Shown here piece by piece: positions 54,231 to 62,148 of a stretch of 64,000 bases of DNA. A program made the translations under genes and the position numbers. The DNA is taken from contig JANSXP010000038.1 in NCBI GenBank assembly GCA_024742875.1, positions 1 to 64,000 on the forward strand. The letters are read 5' to 3'. Below the pieces are notes generated by a model. The model was not told the DNA's origin. It ran no database searches and was given only the letters and a program-made list of their open reading frames with translations. The first letter of the stretch is position 1. Every line of letters starts with the position of its first letter. Source of the stretch: Planctomycetaceae bacterium. GTDB lineage: Bacteria > Planctomycetota > Planctomycetia > Planctomycetales > Planctomycetaceae.

Positions 54231-54443
54231 TTACTCTGCAGGCTCATCGAATTCGGGAGTGGGGAAGGTGACATCTAACGGTGGCCATTTCTCCGAAATC
54301 CCGCGCCTCTCAATGCTAACGATGGCCTCAACGCTGATTGCATGAGCACCGGCCACATAGTCCCGCGAATCTGTGACAGATCTCCCGGCATCTTGTGCTT
54401 CGACCAATCGGCTAAATATTTCTCGTTCGTCTTCCGGAGACAT
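54231..54443 (-). CDS. Small hypothetical protein
   Basis: A 70-residue acidic protein (MSPEDEREIFSRLVEAQDAG at the start), predicted helical in the first two-thirds and Pro-rich at the end. AAAGGT lies 7 bases before ATG 54443, which supports this start over ATG 54449. No known family. It lies downstream of the RRM gene on the same strand, separated by two hairpins. Confidence 0.5.
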   Translation of the reverse strand: MSPEDEREIFSRLVEAQDAGRSVTDSRDYVAGAHAISVEAIVSIERRGISEKWPPLDVTFPTPEFDEPAE

Positions 54444-54472
54444 GAGCATACCTTTGTTTCAGAGTTGAAGAA

Positions 54473-54540
54473 ACGCCAGCCCGGCATCGAGCCCGACTGG
54501 CGTCACCACCCAGGTGAATGACCCGTAAAGGATTCACCTG
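54473..54540 (-). terminator. Two hairpins after the RRM-protein gene
   Basis: CAGGTGAAT (54511-54519) pairs with ATTCACCTG (54532-54540), and ACGCCAG (54473-54479) with CTGGCGT (54498-54504). They follow the RRM gene stop within 30 bases on the minus strand. The second one is followed by TTTCTTC, so it is the more terminator-like. Confidence 0.6.
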
Positions 54541-54566
54541 ATCTGCACTAAATTAAGTTCCGACAA

Positions 54567-54833
54567 CTACCAGCGTTTAGGGCGTTCGCTTTTCGGGCGT
54601 GCTTCGTTCACTTTTATGTTGCGGCCGCCCAGCGGGCGCTCATTTAGAGCTTCAATCGCTGATTGAGCTTCAGTCGAATCCGACATTTCCACGAAGCCGA
54701 AGCCCTTCGACTGGCCGGAGTCTCTGTCGGTTATCACGTTCGCTTTTGCCACCTGGCCAAACTGGCTGAATGCCTCTTGGAGGTCGTCTGATGTGGTCTG
54801 ATACGAAAGATTTCCTACGTAAATACTTGTCAC
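54567..54833 (-). CDS. RRM-type RNA-binding protein
   Basis: An 88-residue single RNA-recognition-motif protein. RNP2 is IYVGNL (residues 4-9) and RNP1 is KGFGFVEM (near 43-50), with the aromatic residues that stack on RNA. Bacterial single-RRM proteins of this type are often cold-induced or abundant RNA-binding factors. A GTG start at 54833 has GAGGAAG 7 bases upstream. The basic C-terminal tail (RPKSERPKRW) can aid RNA contact. Confidence 0.93.
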   Translation of the reverse strand: MTSIYVGNLSYQTTSDDLQEAFSQFGQVAKANVITDRDSGQSKGFGFVEMSDSTEAQSAIEALNERPLGGRNIKVNEARPKSERPKRW

Positions 54834-55471
54834 TTTGTTTCTTCCTCTCAGGTTAGTGATGTGTCAGCTGCAGCAGGTCTGGTCGCTACGGAAGCTTTGT
54901 CGAATCAATCGACGAAGTGCACGAGCAAGAGACGCGTCAGGATCGACGCACCGCGCGTTCAAACCAAGCGAAGCACTACAAACCCAGTTTGGAGGCGACA
55001 CAGCGAGAATCGCGGAAGATCCTCGGGGCGGAAGAAGGACACGTTGCAAGAATTCTGAAGGCAACGGATGAAAGCTATCAGGCAGATCGACGTTTGCTCA
55101 GACCAAATCCGGGAATATGAACGATAATGGCTCCGATTGTCGAAGTTGCCGCAAACTGCTCGGCCCTCTGAGGCATTGGGCACTTTAGCAGGTGTGGGGC
55201 GGTGACTGGCGCGCAGAAGACCAAAGGGAAGCTCTATCCAACCTCGGAAGATTCCGACCTCAATCCGAACGCTGTCGGTGCATGGTCAAAGGGTTTCAAT
55301 GAGCGGAGAGGTGAACTGCTGCCGTTTGTTATGGAATCCATCAGGCCGGCAGTGCGTACCGGTTTCCCATTGAAGGAAAACCGACTTTAGCAAGGCAATC
55401 GAGCTCGGAGACTAGACCTGCCCGCGGGGCGCGAGTCGAAAAGTGTCCGCGATCGGGCGCTACGAGAGCTT
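54834..55471. other. Long region upstream of the RRM gene, no gene seen
   Basis: About 640 bases. A 62-codon plus-strand frame at 55202-55390 has neither a ribosome-binding site nor a recognisable family. A long leader for the RRM gene, as in cold-shock genes, is possible but no structure was established. Confidence 0.4.
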
Positions 55472-55660
55472 CTAACTGAGTTCTTTCTGTGACTTCCGAA
55501 TGCGTGTGGCAGTCCGTTTTCGTTCGCTCCTGCGAATGTCACTCGGCTTCTCGTAAGTGTTGATCTGCCGACACTGCGACTTTATACCGGACGTCAATTT
55601 TCGAAAACGTCGCAAGGCGTCGCTGAGTTTTTCGTTTGGTCTTAACTTCACTTTGAACAT
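55472..55660 (-). CDS. rpsU: Ribosomal protein bS21 (accessory paralogue)
   Basis: A 62-residue basic protein matching bS21: FKVKLRPNEKLSDALRRFRK at the start, YEKPSDIRRSERKRTATRIR in the middle. bS21 sits near the mRNA exit channel and anti-Shine-Dalgarno helix of the 30S subunit and helps initiation. GGAGG lies 6 bases before the ATG, a near-ideal site. It follows a small basic-protein gene by 74 bases on the same strand. Being on an island, it is probably an additional copy; extra bS21 genes are known on mobile elements and phages and may bias translation. Confidence 0.92.
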   Translation of the reverse strand: MFKVKLRPNEKLSDALRRFRKLTSGIKSQCRQINTYEKPSDIRRSERKRTATRIRKSQKELS

Positions 55661-55734
55661 GTATAGCCTCCTGCTTTGGGCAATTACGACACTGCCGACT
55701 CGTTGATTTCGGAAACAACCTGAACAGCGTGATG

Positions 55735-55893
55735 CTATGACTGCACCGAACTGACGTTTTCGCTACTCGCAGCGATTGTTTTTCCTTTTCGAGCCGCGCG
55801 CTCTCGACGTTTCTTCGCAGCTTTGGCCTTCTTGTCCATTTCTCGTTTTCGCTTTTCATAGGTGTTCTGATTCGATGCGATAGGGAACTCCAT
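55735..55893 (-). CDS. Small very basic protein of the NTYEKRxRE type
   Basis: A 52-residue protein not long enough for usual ORF cut-offs. About a third of its residues are Lys or Arg, concentrated in NTYEKRKREMDKKAKAAKK (residues 10-28) and the following KRRERAARKGK. Similar short proteins with an NTYEKRxREMxKKxK core occur in several bacterial groups and are often seen near bS21 or cold-shock genes; this is from memory of the pattern. Helical and likely RNA- or ribosome-binding. ATG 55893 has a weak ribosome-binding site. It is followed by bS21 in the same direction. Confidence 0.65.
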   Translation of the reverse strand: MEFPIASNQNTYEKRKREMDKKAKAAKKRRERAARKGKTIAASSENVSSVQS

Positions 55894-56570
55894 TCAAGTG
55901 AGAATTTGATTGAGGTGACACTAAATCGAGAACTCCGGTCGCTCATACAAGGACCGTCAATGTTGCCGAACCGCACATAAAATAGAGGCACATGGTTCGT
56001 GTTGATCCCGCAGTAAGCATCATGCCGCAATTGGCCCCGACAAGGACCAGAACAGCAGTGCATAAGCCTTCACTGTTCGCCTGCAGGTGTGAAGTTAGCG
56101 GTGACCAGAACACGAACGCCGCCCACATTCCTGGTGGAAAACAGCACAGGTACCACCGAACTGAAGCAGCGAAGTCACAGAAAGGACGCGTCCGGATCGA
56201 AGCAGCATGTGCGGCCAGAGTGATCGAAGACGAACTATTGGCCGTCAGATCAAGAATGGGACTCAAGAATCAGTCGCACCATTCTTGCAGCGGAAGCATT
56301 AGATCTGCGATACACAATGCTGAATTCAACACAGCTGGGCGAAGCCTACCAAAAATCGGCTGGAAGGCCACCCGAAAATCCCACCAAAGAGCCAGAGTGT
56401 GGTGCTTACCTCACGATTCCTGACTTGCTGGGAGCGCAATTCACCCACGGACGATGCAATCTGAAAACATTCGGCCATAAGTCATTCCTCACGCATCGCT
56501 TACGAGCAGTGACACTATTGTGACTCGAACTTTGGCAAGTTGGCAGTGTGGAACCCCCAACGAGAAGCTA
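55894..56570. other. Region upstream of the bS21 unit and helicase remnant, no gene seen
   Basis: About 680 bases. Plus-strand frames at 55992-56423 and 56317-56523 lack family resemblance and good start signals. It must contain the promoter of the small-protein/bS21 pair. No repeat recognised. Confidence 0.4.
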
Positions 56571-57108
56571 GACTATCACCTGTTGGAACAAGGATTCGAC
56601 CCGACTCTGCGTTTCATTCCTCCGTTGAGGGAGAAACGCGTTGTGCAGCGGTCGCCGGAGTAGGCTTCCTCGGGCACTCGCCGACTTTCGCGATGCGAAG
56701 ATCACGGTACTGGTCGCAACAGATGTCGCCTCCCGCGGTATTGACATTGAAGGCATCACTCACGTTGTGAATTATGACCTTCCCCGCGAGCCCGAATCCT
56801 ATGTACATCGGATCGGGCGGACTGGTCGAGCAGGGCGTAAGGGGACAGCAATTGCATTTTGCACTGCGTCCGAAAGCGGCGAGCTGAGAGCCATCGAGCG
56901 GTTGATTGGCCATAAGCTTCCCGTTGAAGTCAATGAGATCACTCATCAGACGCTAGACCAACCCGAATACAGCTCACAGCCCGCCACGGACAAGACACGC
57001 CGGCGCGAAACGAACGACGATCAGACAGCTGCAGTGAAGCCAGCTTCCAATCGTTCGCGGCAAAGACGGCATCGCACACGAGAAAACGTGAATGGCGGTT
57101 TGAAGTAG
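56571..57108 (+). pseudogene. Remnant of a DEAD-box RNA helicase (RhlE type)
   Basis: The last ~140 codons (from about 56660) encode the end of a helicase: [20 protein letters not shown] (motif V), [15 protein letters not shown] (motif VI) and a basic RNA-binding tail with TRRRETNDD and [10 protein letters not shown] short segment before it (56577-56640, another frame) reads [20 protein letters not shown], which resembles the post-DEAD region (GFxPxLRxI...LPxxR). The DEAD box, SAT motif and motifs I-III are missing. An internal deletion with a frameshift, plus loss of the 5' end, explains this. An ATG at 56641 could still produce the C-terminal fragment, but it would lack ATPase activity. Confidence 0.75.
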
Positions 57109-57197
57109 CGTGCTGAGATAGACGATTGGATTCGCGTGTTCACGAAGCTGAGCGTTTCAGCCGAACGAACACGCTCTTATTGAAGCGAAATTGAGAG

Positions 57198-57395
57198 ATG
57201 GCAGAAGGCACGATTAAGCGAATCACCGACAAAGGGTTCGGTTTCATAGACACAGGAAGTGACAAAGACTTGTTCTTCCATTCATCCCAGGTCAGCGGCG
57301 ACGGCTTCGATAATCTTCGGGAAGGGCAACGCGTTTCCTACGACATAGGTAGTGGCCCCAAGGGCCCGCAAGCAGAAAATGTCTGCAGTACCTAA
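57198..57395 (+). CDS. CspA-family cold-shock protein
   Basis: A 65-residue single cold-shock-domain protein. RNP1 is KGFGFID (near 12-18) and RNP2 is DLFFHSS (near 24-30), so the nucleic-acid-binding surface is intact. These proteins melt mRNA structure at low temperature or act as general RNA chaperones. It lies 89 bases after the helicase remnant on the same strand; csp-rhlE pairings are common. ATG 57198 has a GAGAG stretch directly before it, close for a ribosome-binding site. Confidence 0.92.
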   Translation: MAEGTIKRITDKGFGFIDTGSDKDLFFHSSQVSGDGFDNLREGQRVSYDIGSGPKGPQAENVCST

Positions 57396-57569
57396 TCGTG
57401 GCAAGTTGCAGCGAGAAGTGCGTGGGAGAGTGCTCGCTCCCGCGCATCTCATTCCATGAGCGATGGTCAAACGGCATTGTCTCGCGGCTGCAACTGCTAA
57501 GGAAAGTGTGCCGCGGATTACAAAGGTTGCATCCCACGGCGCTTTTTACTCACTCGAACCTGCCTCTGG

Positions 57570-57875
57570 ATGATTAACATCGTGGCTGACAATTCGCCGC
57601 AACCGAACCGGGAAGAATCGCTCGTCGGAAACGTCATCATTGCGGTTCTGGCATGTGTTGTTCTGATGCTTCTTGGAACCTGTTCGCTTCTCTGGGCTCA
57701 GGCCCAGGACGTAGCACTGAAGGCACATGTGCGAGCCCGCATCCAGACTCTCAAGGCCGAACATGAAGCCGCGGAAGCAAAGCACGAGGCCGCATTGCTC
57801 CGCAAACGCATAGTAGAACTTGAAGACAGGTATGAACGAGAGACGAGCGGAACGACCAGTGCCCCAGACTTATGA
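57570..57875 (+). CDS. Small membrane-anchored coiled-coil protein
   Basis: A 101-residue protein with one membrane segment (NVIIAVLACVVLMLLGTCSLLWA, about residues 21-43) and a Glu/Lys/Ala-rich helical tail (about 50-92) with a heptad-like pattern. No known family. The start at 57570 is the first ATG in frame; no strong ribosome-binding site. It could interact with the other small proteins of the region, but there is no direct evidence. Confidence 0.5.
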   Translation: MINIVADNSPQPNREESLVGNVIIAVLACVVLMLLGTCSLLWAQAQDVALKAHVRARIQTLKAEHEAAEAKHEAALLRKRIVELEDRYERETSGTTSAPDL

Positions 57876-58509
57876 TGTGCTTCAGTGTGAGCGATCCACA
57901 GCAGCCAAGCTCGAAATCGGAGTCGCATCACCTCGCTCTCTCAGCTTGGCAAGGGCGCACTGCGCTTTTGGAATATCTCCATGTCCGGTGTCCCGTCGTT
58001 GCTTTCTCTTCCTTATAGTATAGCCAAAGTACTCGGAATGAGGTCCTAGAGCTTCTGCGGCGCATATGAAGCAAGTATAGGCATCTCAAGACTGACTCAG
58101 TGTTGGGAATCTCGACATCCAAGGCATCGGGAACAGAAACGTTGCCGTTCACTCCTCGAAGAAAAGGGAATTCGTGCAAATCGCCGAGCAAACGTCCCGG
58201 CGGCATATCTAATTCCCACGAATTTCAAATTTGCTATTCACGTATTGGATCAGCGTTTTCGTCCGTGGCAAGCACGATCGAACAAGGAAACGCCTAAATT
58301 GTCGATGGCAGACTCCTATTGTGGACGCGTCAAATCCACGCGAGACTCAATTCAAGTTCTCACGGATGTTCGCATCTTTCGAGGTCACACTGCTGTCTTC
58401 CGGTGTTCGAAGTTCATTTCGATGTTCCTATACGGGCATCTGCTCCAATGTGCGCGCTTGCAAAATGCATATACGTCGCGCGCGTATTCACTTCGTTGAA
58501 AGAATTCAC
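57876..58509. other. Gene-poor region, nothing recognised
   Basis: About 630 bases. Several short overlapping frames in all phases, none with family resemblance. No clear repeat or hairpin found. Confidence 0.4.
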
Positions 58510-58686
58510 TTGTTCCTCCAACTCGAGTCAGATACCGGCTCACCTGTCGCCATAAACGTCGAACAGATTCTGCAGATTCGACCGTCACGCGATGACAGAA
58601 AACTCACGGTGATTCACATTCCGGGGAGCAGCATCACAGTGAAGATGCCCTTCTCCGATCTCTTGGTGGCTTTGGATGACTTCTAG
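58510..58686 (+). CDS. Small FlbD-like hypothetical protein
   Basis: A 58-residue protein whose pattern (FLQLESDTGSPVAINVEQIL, then a central charged loop and SSITVKMPFSDLLVALDDF) resembles the small FlbD-like/YlzI beta-rich proteins. TTG 58510 is chosen because GAAAG lies upstream and homology-like sequence starts there; an ATG at 58465 would add 15 residues. Function unknown. The next gene starts 12 bases after its stop, so the two form a pair. Confidence 0.5.
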   Translation: MFLQLESDTGSPVAINVEQILQIRPSRDDRKLTVIHIPGSSITVKMPFSDLLVALDDF

Positions 58687-58698
58687 CCGGGAGCACTC

Positions 58699-58947
58699 AT
58701 GATTGGAACGGTCATACAAGTCTCAGGGCGTTACGTCGTCTTCCAGTGTTCTCTTGGCTACGGCACATTGGAACTGCTGGGAGTTCACGCAGTAGTGTGC
58801 GGTGAAAAGATTGAGGGGAATTTCTTGCAACTTGGCGCATTGAGCATGGAACGCATCTCAACTGGCCAAATGGAGTTTGCAATTTTGCGAGTAGTGAGCC
58901 AGAGCAAGCAGCATGCGGTATTTGCCGCAACGTCATCGCGGGAATAG
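58699..58947 (+). CDS. Small hypothetical protein, second gene of a pair
   Basis: An 82-residue protein predicted mostly beta (MIGTVIQVSGRYVVFQCSLG at the start), without signal peptide or membrane segment. A GGGAG site lies 7 bases before the ATG, and only 12 bases separate it from the FlbD-like gene, so co-expression is likely. Not recognised. Confidence 0.55.
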   Translation: MIGTVIQVSGRYVVFQCSLGYGTLELLGVHAVVCGEKIEGNFLQLGALSMERISTGQMEFAILRVVSQSKQHAVFAATSSRE

Positions 58948-59237
58948 CTCCCCCGGTACCACGCGATACTGGAGCAACGTGACCCGTGGCATTCAACGGC
59001 GTTTTCAGCCACGCGGTCGTTTAACGCTTCGATCGTAGCTATAAGCCAGTTGCCTTGTACTAGCCTGCAGTCAGTCCCAATCCTGTCACCAGTCGTCGCG
59101 ACAGGACTCTTCTTGTACATGGAACTGTTAAGAGAGAACGCTTCGCGAACTCAGCGTGTTTTCGTGCCTATCAATGAGCAAGGTGGACGTGTCCGTGATT
59201 ATTTGGAGAGACTGGTTAAACGTGCGTGGGTGAGGCC

Positions 59238-59288
59238 AACCGCTGTGACCTCGGTCGTGACCACCGACGCGCTGAGCACGGCGTCTCC
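59238..59288. repeat. 51-bp imperfect direct repeat, copy A
   Basis: The sequence around TGACCTCGGTCGTGACCA recurs at 61208-61258 with no gaps and about 44 of 51 identical bases. It contains GGTC-GT-GACC, an inverted repeat. Copy A lies 167 bases beyond the stop of the DUF4236-TerB gene. The rest of the 58948-59454 gap shows nothing gene-like. Confidence 0.85.
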
Positions 59289-59454
59289 ACGTGAGATTTG
59301 TCGCCCAAGACGATTCAACATGAACTCCTCTGAAAAACTGGTACACGGTCGCGCAACCATCATTTCCCATAGTCAAAGTCACGACGCGGAGTAGCCCTGT
59401 TTATCTTTCCGCAACACGAAAGACGAGGGGCCCGTGTGGGACTTCCATAGGAAG

Positions 59455-61089
59455 TTACTCGCGGTCTTTTAGGCTCTTCCGCAACCTCGCGAACATCGCT
59501 TTCTCTGCCCTGCAGACTTTGCCGTCCGCCATCGCCACCAATTTCAAGCATCTTAGGACCAGTTTCTTGTCGTGATCGTCTAGGTGTCGAAGCTTTGCCG
59601 ACGTATACCCAACCGCTGCATGGGGCCCCTCCTGTTCAACAGCGTTGACGAATGAGTTGAGGTCTCGCTTGACGCGTTTCGGCTTAAGTTCAAATCGTTC
59701 AGTGAGAATCTTGACGATTTGAAATTTCTCTTCCTGCGCGACCACTTTATCTGCGACCATCATGCAGCCAAGAGCATTGAGCGCCCCTCGATAGGCCTCC
59801 GACTCTGGATCCGAAAAAATCCCATACGAAAACATGCACTGAAAAACTACCCCTCCGACGAATATCGGAACTCCAATTGGTGGAATGAATGATGCGAGAA
59901 TGCCAGCGACATAGACGGATACCAACTGCCAGCGAGCAAATCGAATTCCACTTTCTTCAAAGTATACTTCCGACGCCTTGGGCTTCGGGGGTGAGGGGAC
60001 GCAATCCTCTGACAACCCGCCGACTGCCTGCATTGCCTTCAGGGCCGCTGCGACGGCTTCTATGCTTTGCGCTCGGACATTCAAGAGCGTTCTGTCGAGT
60101 CCGGCGGCACTTTGCACGCGTAAAGTGTGGTAAAGGATACTGAACCGTTGGGGATTGACTGCAAATCGCTTGTCTGGTCCGCCGTCCTTGTTCGTGTATT
60201 GCCAAGTTGTGCTGACAACTTTCGCCCCATCAGGCACTTGGTTTTCGATGATAACGCGGGAGTCAACGGCGGTCATGAGTTCCGAATAGGAGAGATTACT
60301 CATTTTGCCATTATCGACCCGAATCACTCTGTCCGGCATGATGACATAGCAGATTCGGCCGATACGAAGCGCAATCGGGGTCACGTTCACGCGAGTATTG
60401 GCGAATCGATACTCGTAAACAGCCACGTTTCGACTCGTGCTGACAATTCCACTGGCCCCAGCGTGGTACTTGGAATCATATACCTCCCCGGCACTTTCGA
60501 GGAGTTGAGAGCCTCTAAGGGACATTACGGCAGTCTGTAGCTGCTGAAACGATCCTTCCCATTCGTCTGCCAATTCGTAGGTTAACTCTACGGTAGCGTC
60601 TCTATACGCCCTATAAGAGGCGAGCCAGAAAAACAGGAGTGGCCAAGCAGCGATGTTCCACCAGCGCCAGCCCAGCTGAAAATGAATGATCCAACAAATG
60701 GTGGCGAGGCTCGCAAGCAACGGCCAAACAAGCTTCCACCATGCTTTACGGGACTCCGCCAACGCCCTCAAGAGTTCATCTGACGCATCTGACGCATCAC
60801 CACACGAGCCAATTGCAAATTGCGGGCCGGCGGTTACCCGACCAGTCGTCTTGGTCGTTGGCAAGAAGCCAACTTGCATTTTACTGCCGGAGTCTGGTCG
60901 CCGAGGCGGTTCGGCCGTCCCCAAGTATTGCTTGTAATAGAAGCCTCTGCGCCCTGCGTGAACATAGGAACGCCCTTTTGCATCTATCCCTATTCGGAAG
61001 CCGGTTATCCCACCCGATACTCCAACACCAGACTTGGAGAGGCTGAATCTCACTGGCCCGAGTTTTACTGATTTGCGAAAAGAGAACAT
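59455..61089 (-). CDS. DUF4236-membrane-TerB domain protein
   Basis: A ~544-residue protein. Residues 1-58 match DUF4236 (FSFRKSVKLGPVRFSLSKSG, then GFRIGIDAKGRSYVHAGRRG). Two hydrophobic segments lie near 120-165 (WKLVWPLLASLATICWI and WWNIAAWPLLFFWLASY) and two more near 390-430 (VYVAGILASFIPPIGVPIF, GGVVFQCMFSYGIF). The C-terminal ~110 residues look like a TerB-type helical domain (LGCMMVADKVVAQEEKF, VAMADGKVCRAEKAMF), a putative metal-binding fold found in tellurite-resistance and stress/phage-defence contexts. ATG 61089 has GAGGGG upstream. Flanking 51-bp direct repeats suggest a cassette. A defence role is a guess from the domains. Confidence 0.75.
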   Translation of the reverse strand: MFSFRKSVKLGPVRFSLSKSGVGVSGGITGFRIGIDAKGRSYVHAGRRGFYYKQYLGTAEPPRRPDSGSKMQVGFLPTTKTTGRVTAGPQFAIGSCGDASDASDELLRALAESRKAWWKLVWPLLASLATICWIIHFQLGWRWWNIAAWPLLFFWLASYRAYRDATVELTYELADEWEGSFQQLQTAVMSLRGSQLLESAGEVYDSKYHAGASGIVSTSRNVAVYEYRFANTRVNVTPIALRIGRICYVIMPDRVIRVDNGKMSNLSYSELMTAVDSRVIIENQVPDGAKVVSTTWQYTNKDGGPDKRFAVNPQRFSILYHTLRVQSAAGLDRTLLNVRAQSIEAVAAALKAMQAVGGLSEDCVPSPPKPKASEVYFEESGIRFARWQLVSVYVAGILASFIPPIGVPIFVGGVVFQCMFSYGIFSDPESEAYRGALNALGCMMVADKVVAQEEKFQIVKILTERFELKPKRVKRDLNSFVNAVEQEGPHAAVGYTSAKLRHLDDHDKKLVLRCLKLVAMADGKVCRAEKAMFARLRKSLKDRE

Positions 61090-61207
61090 CTGCCCCTCAA
61101 CCAATCGTGGATTCTGAATGACTTGAATCGAGCATTGCCATTAAGCCAATAGACGTGTCATACTGCAAGCGTACGGTTGTACATGTCTTAAGATTCCTTC
61201 AGCGAAC

Positions 61208-61258
61208 AACCGATGTGACCTCGGTCGTGACCAACGACGCGCTGAAAGCAGCCTCTCG
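61208..61258. repeat. 51-bp imperfect direct repeat, copy B
   Basis: Second copy of the element at 59238-59288, exactly 1970 bases downstream. It lies 119 bases upstream of the start of the DUF4236-TerB gene, in a 460-base region (61090-61551) that otherwise shows nothing gene-like. Confidence 0.85.
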
Positions 61259-61551
61259 TCGTCTGCAGGCAATTGTGCTCCGACATAAAGACCAGCGATA
61301 ACGCTGCAATCCAACCCAAGAATGTCACGCGATCCTCTGGCCGACGGAAATACCCTTACAGCATGCCGATTCAGGCGTAGTCTCATTCGCGATGCCGCTA
61401 TTCGAAGCGATTCCGCCAGCAATCACGCAGAACGTCAGGCAATGCACAGAACTCGTTGCCAGGAACGCAGATCAGTGCATTACTCTGGACATTTGAATAG
61501 ACAAATCACTTTCGAGTTCTCGCCGGCCATCTGACGAGCTATACTGCGGGG

Positions 61552-61953
61552 ATGGGGAAGGCACTCGTCGCATCTACGTTGATCATCAATCTGCTGATTT
61601 GCCCGTTTCGCTGCGCGGCCAGTGAGTGGGGGGCGGCGGGTGAACATTGTGCTGCGCGTTCGACGTGTGCTTGCTGCTGCCTGGACAACGATTGCGACGA
61701 TTCACCGTCGAAGGATCATGAGCCGGAACACGATTGCTCATGCCCGAATTGCATCTGTGAAGGCGCAACGCTTCAGAACAGCCCGGAGGTTACAGCTGTC
61801 GACATCCAGTTTGCCTTGGCAAGCTGGTTGATCGCTGCGGATGTTGCTACCGAATGCGAGGTAAATTCCTACCCAGCCTGCTGGGCGGATCACGCGACAC
61901 TCCCCGTTGGTGGTCGCATTGCGCGCATTGGTTTCCAGGTCTGGCTGATCTAG
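61552..61953 (+). CDS. Cys-rich exported protein
   Basis: A 133-residue protein with a short signal peptide (MGKALVASTLIINLLIC). Residues 20-75 carry a dense Cys/His/Asp cluster (CACCCLDNDCDDSP, HDCSCPNCIC) suited to metal binding or disulphides. It is the first gene on the plus strand of an export region (FtsX-type permease, lipoprotein, adaptor). Similar small Cys-rich proteins occur beside heavy-metal efflux genes in planctomycetes, which is recalled pattern only. Start ATG 61552 has a G-rich stretch before it; no strong ribosome-binding site. Confidence 0.6.
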   Translation: MGKALVASTLIINLLICPFRCAASEWGAAGEHCAARSTCACCCLDNDCDDSPSKDHEPEHDCSCPNCICEGATLQNSPEVTAVDIQFALASWLIAADVATECEVNSYPACWADHATLPVGGRIARIGFQVWLI

Positions 61954-62148
61954 CCGTCTCGCAGCCGTTGTTCTCTTCGGCTGCTTGCCGACCTGTGACT
62001 CGACACGCCAGTTGGGCGTGCGGACTCTGCGATGGCTGTTCGCATGTGAGTTCCTTCCATGAAGCTCAGCGAACCTATGGCTGCGCGTTGTCCAACGATG
62101 TCGTTAATGATCTTCATGCATTTGTTGTATCAGACTCAGACGCAAATG

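Noticed and set aside
55202-55390. 62-codon frame between the RRM and bS21 genes
   Set aside because: No start signal or recognisable pattern.
59050-59394. 114-codon frame covering repeat copy A
   Set aside because: No family or start signal; the repeat similarity does not preserve amino acids, so a coding origin is unsupported.
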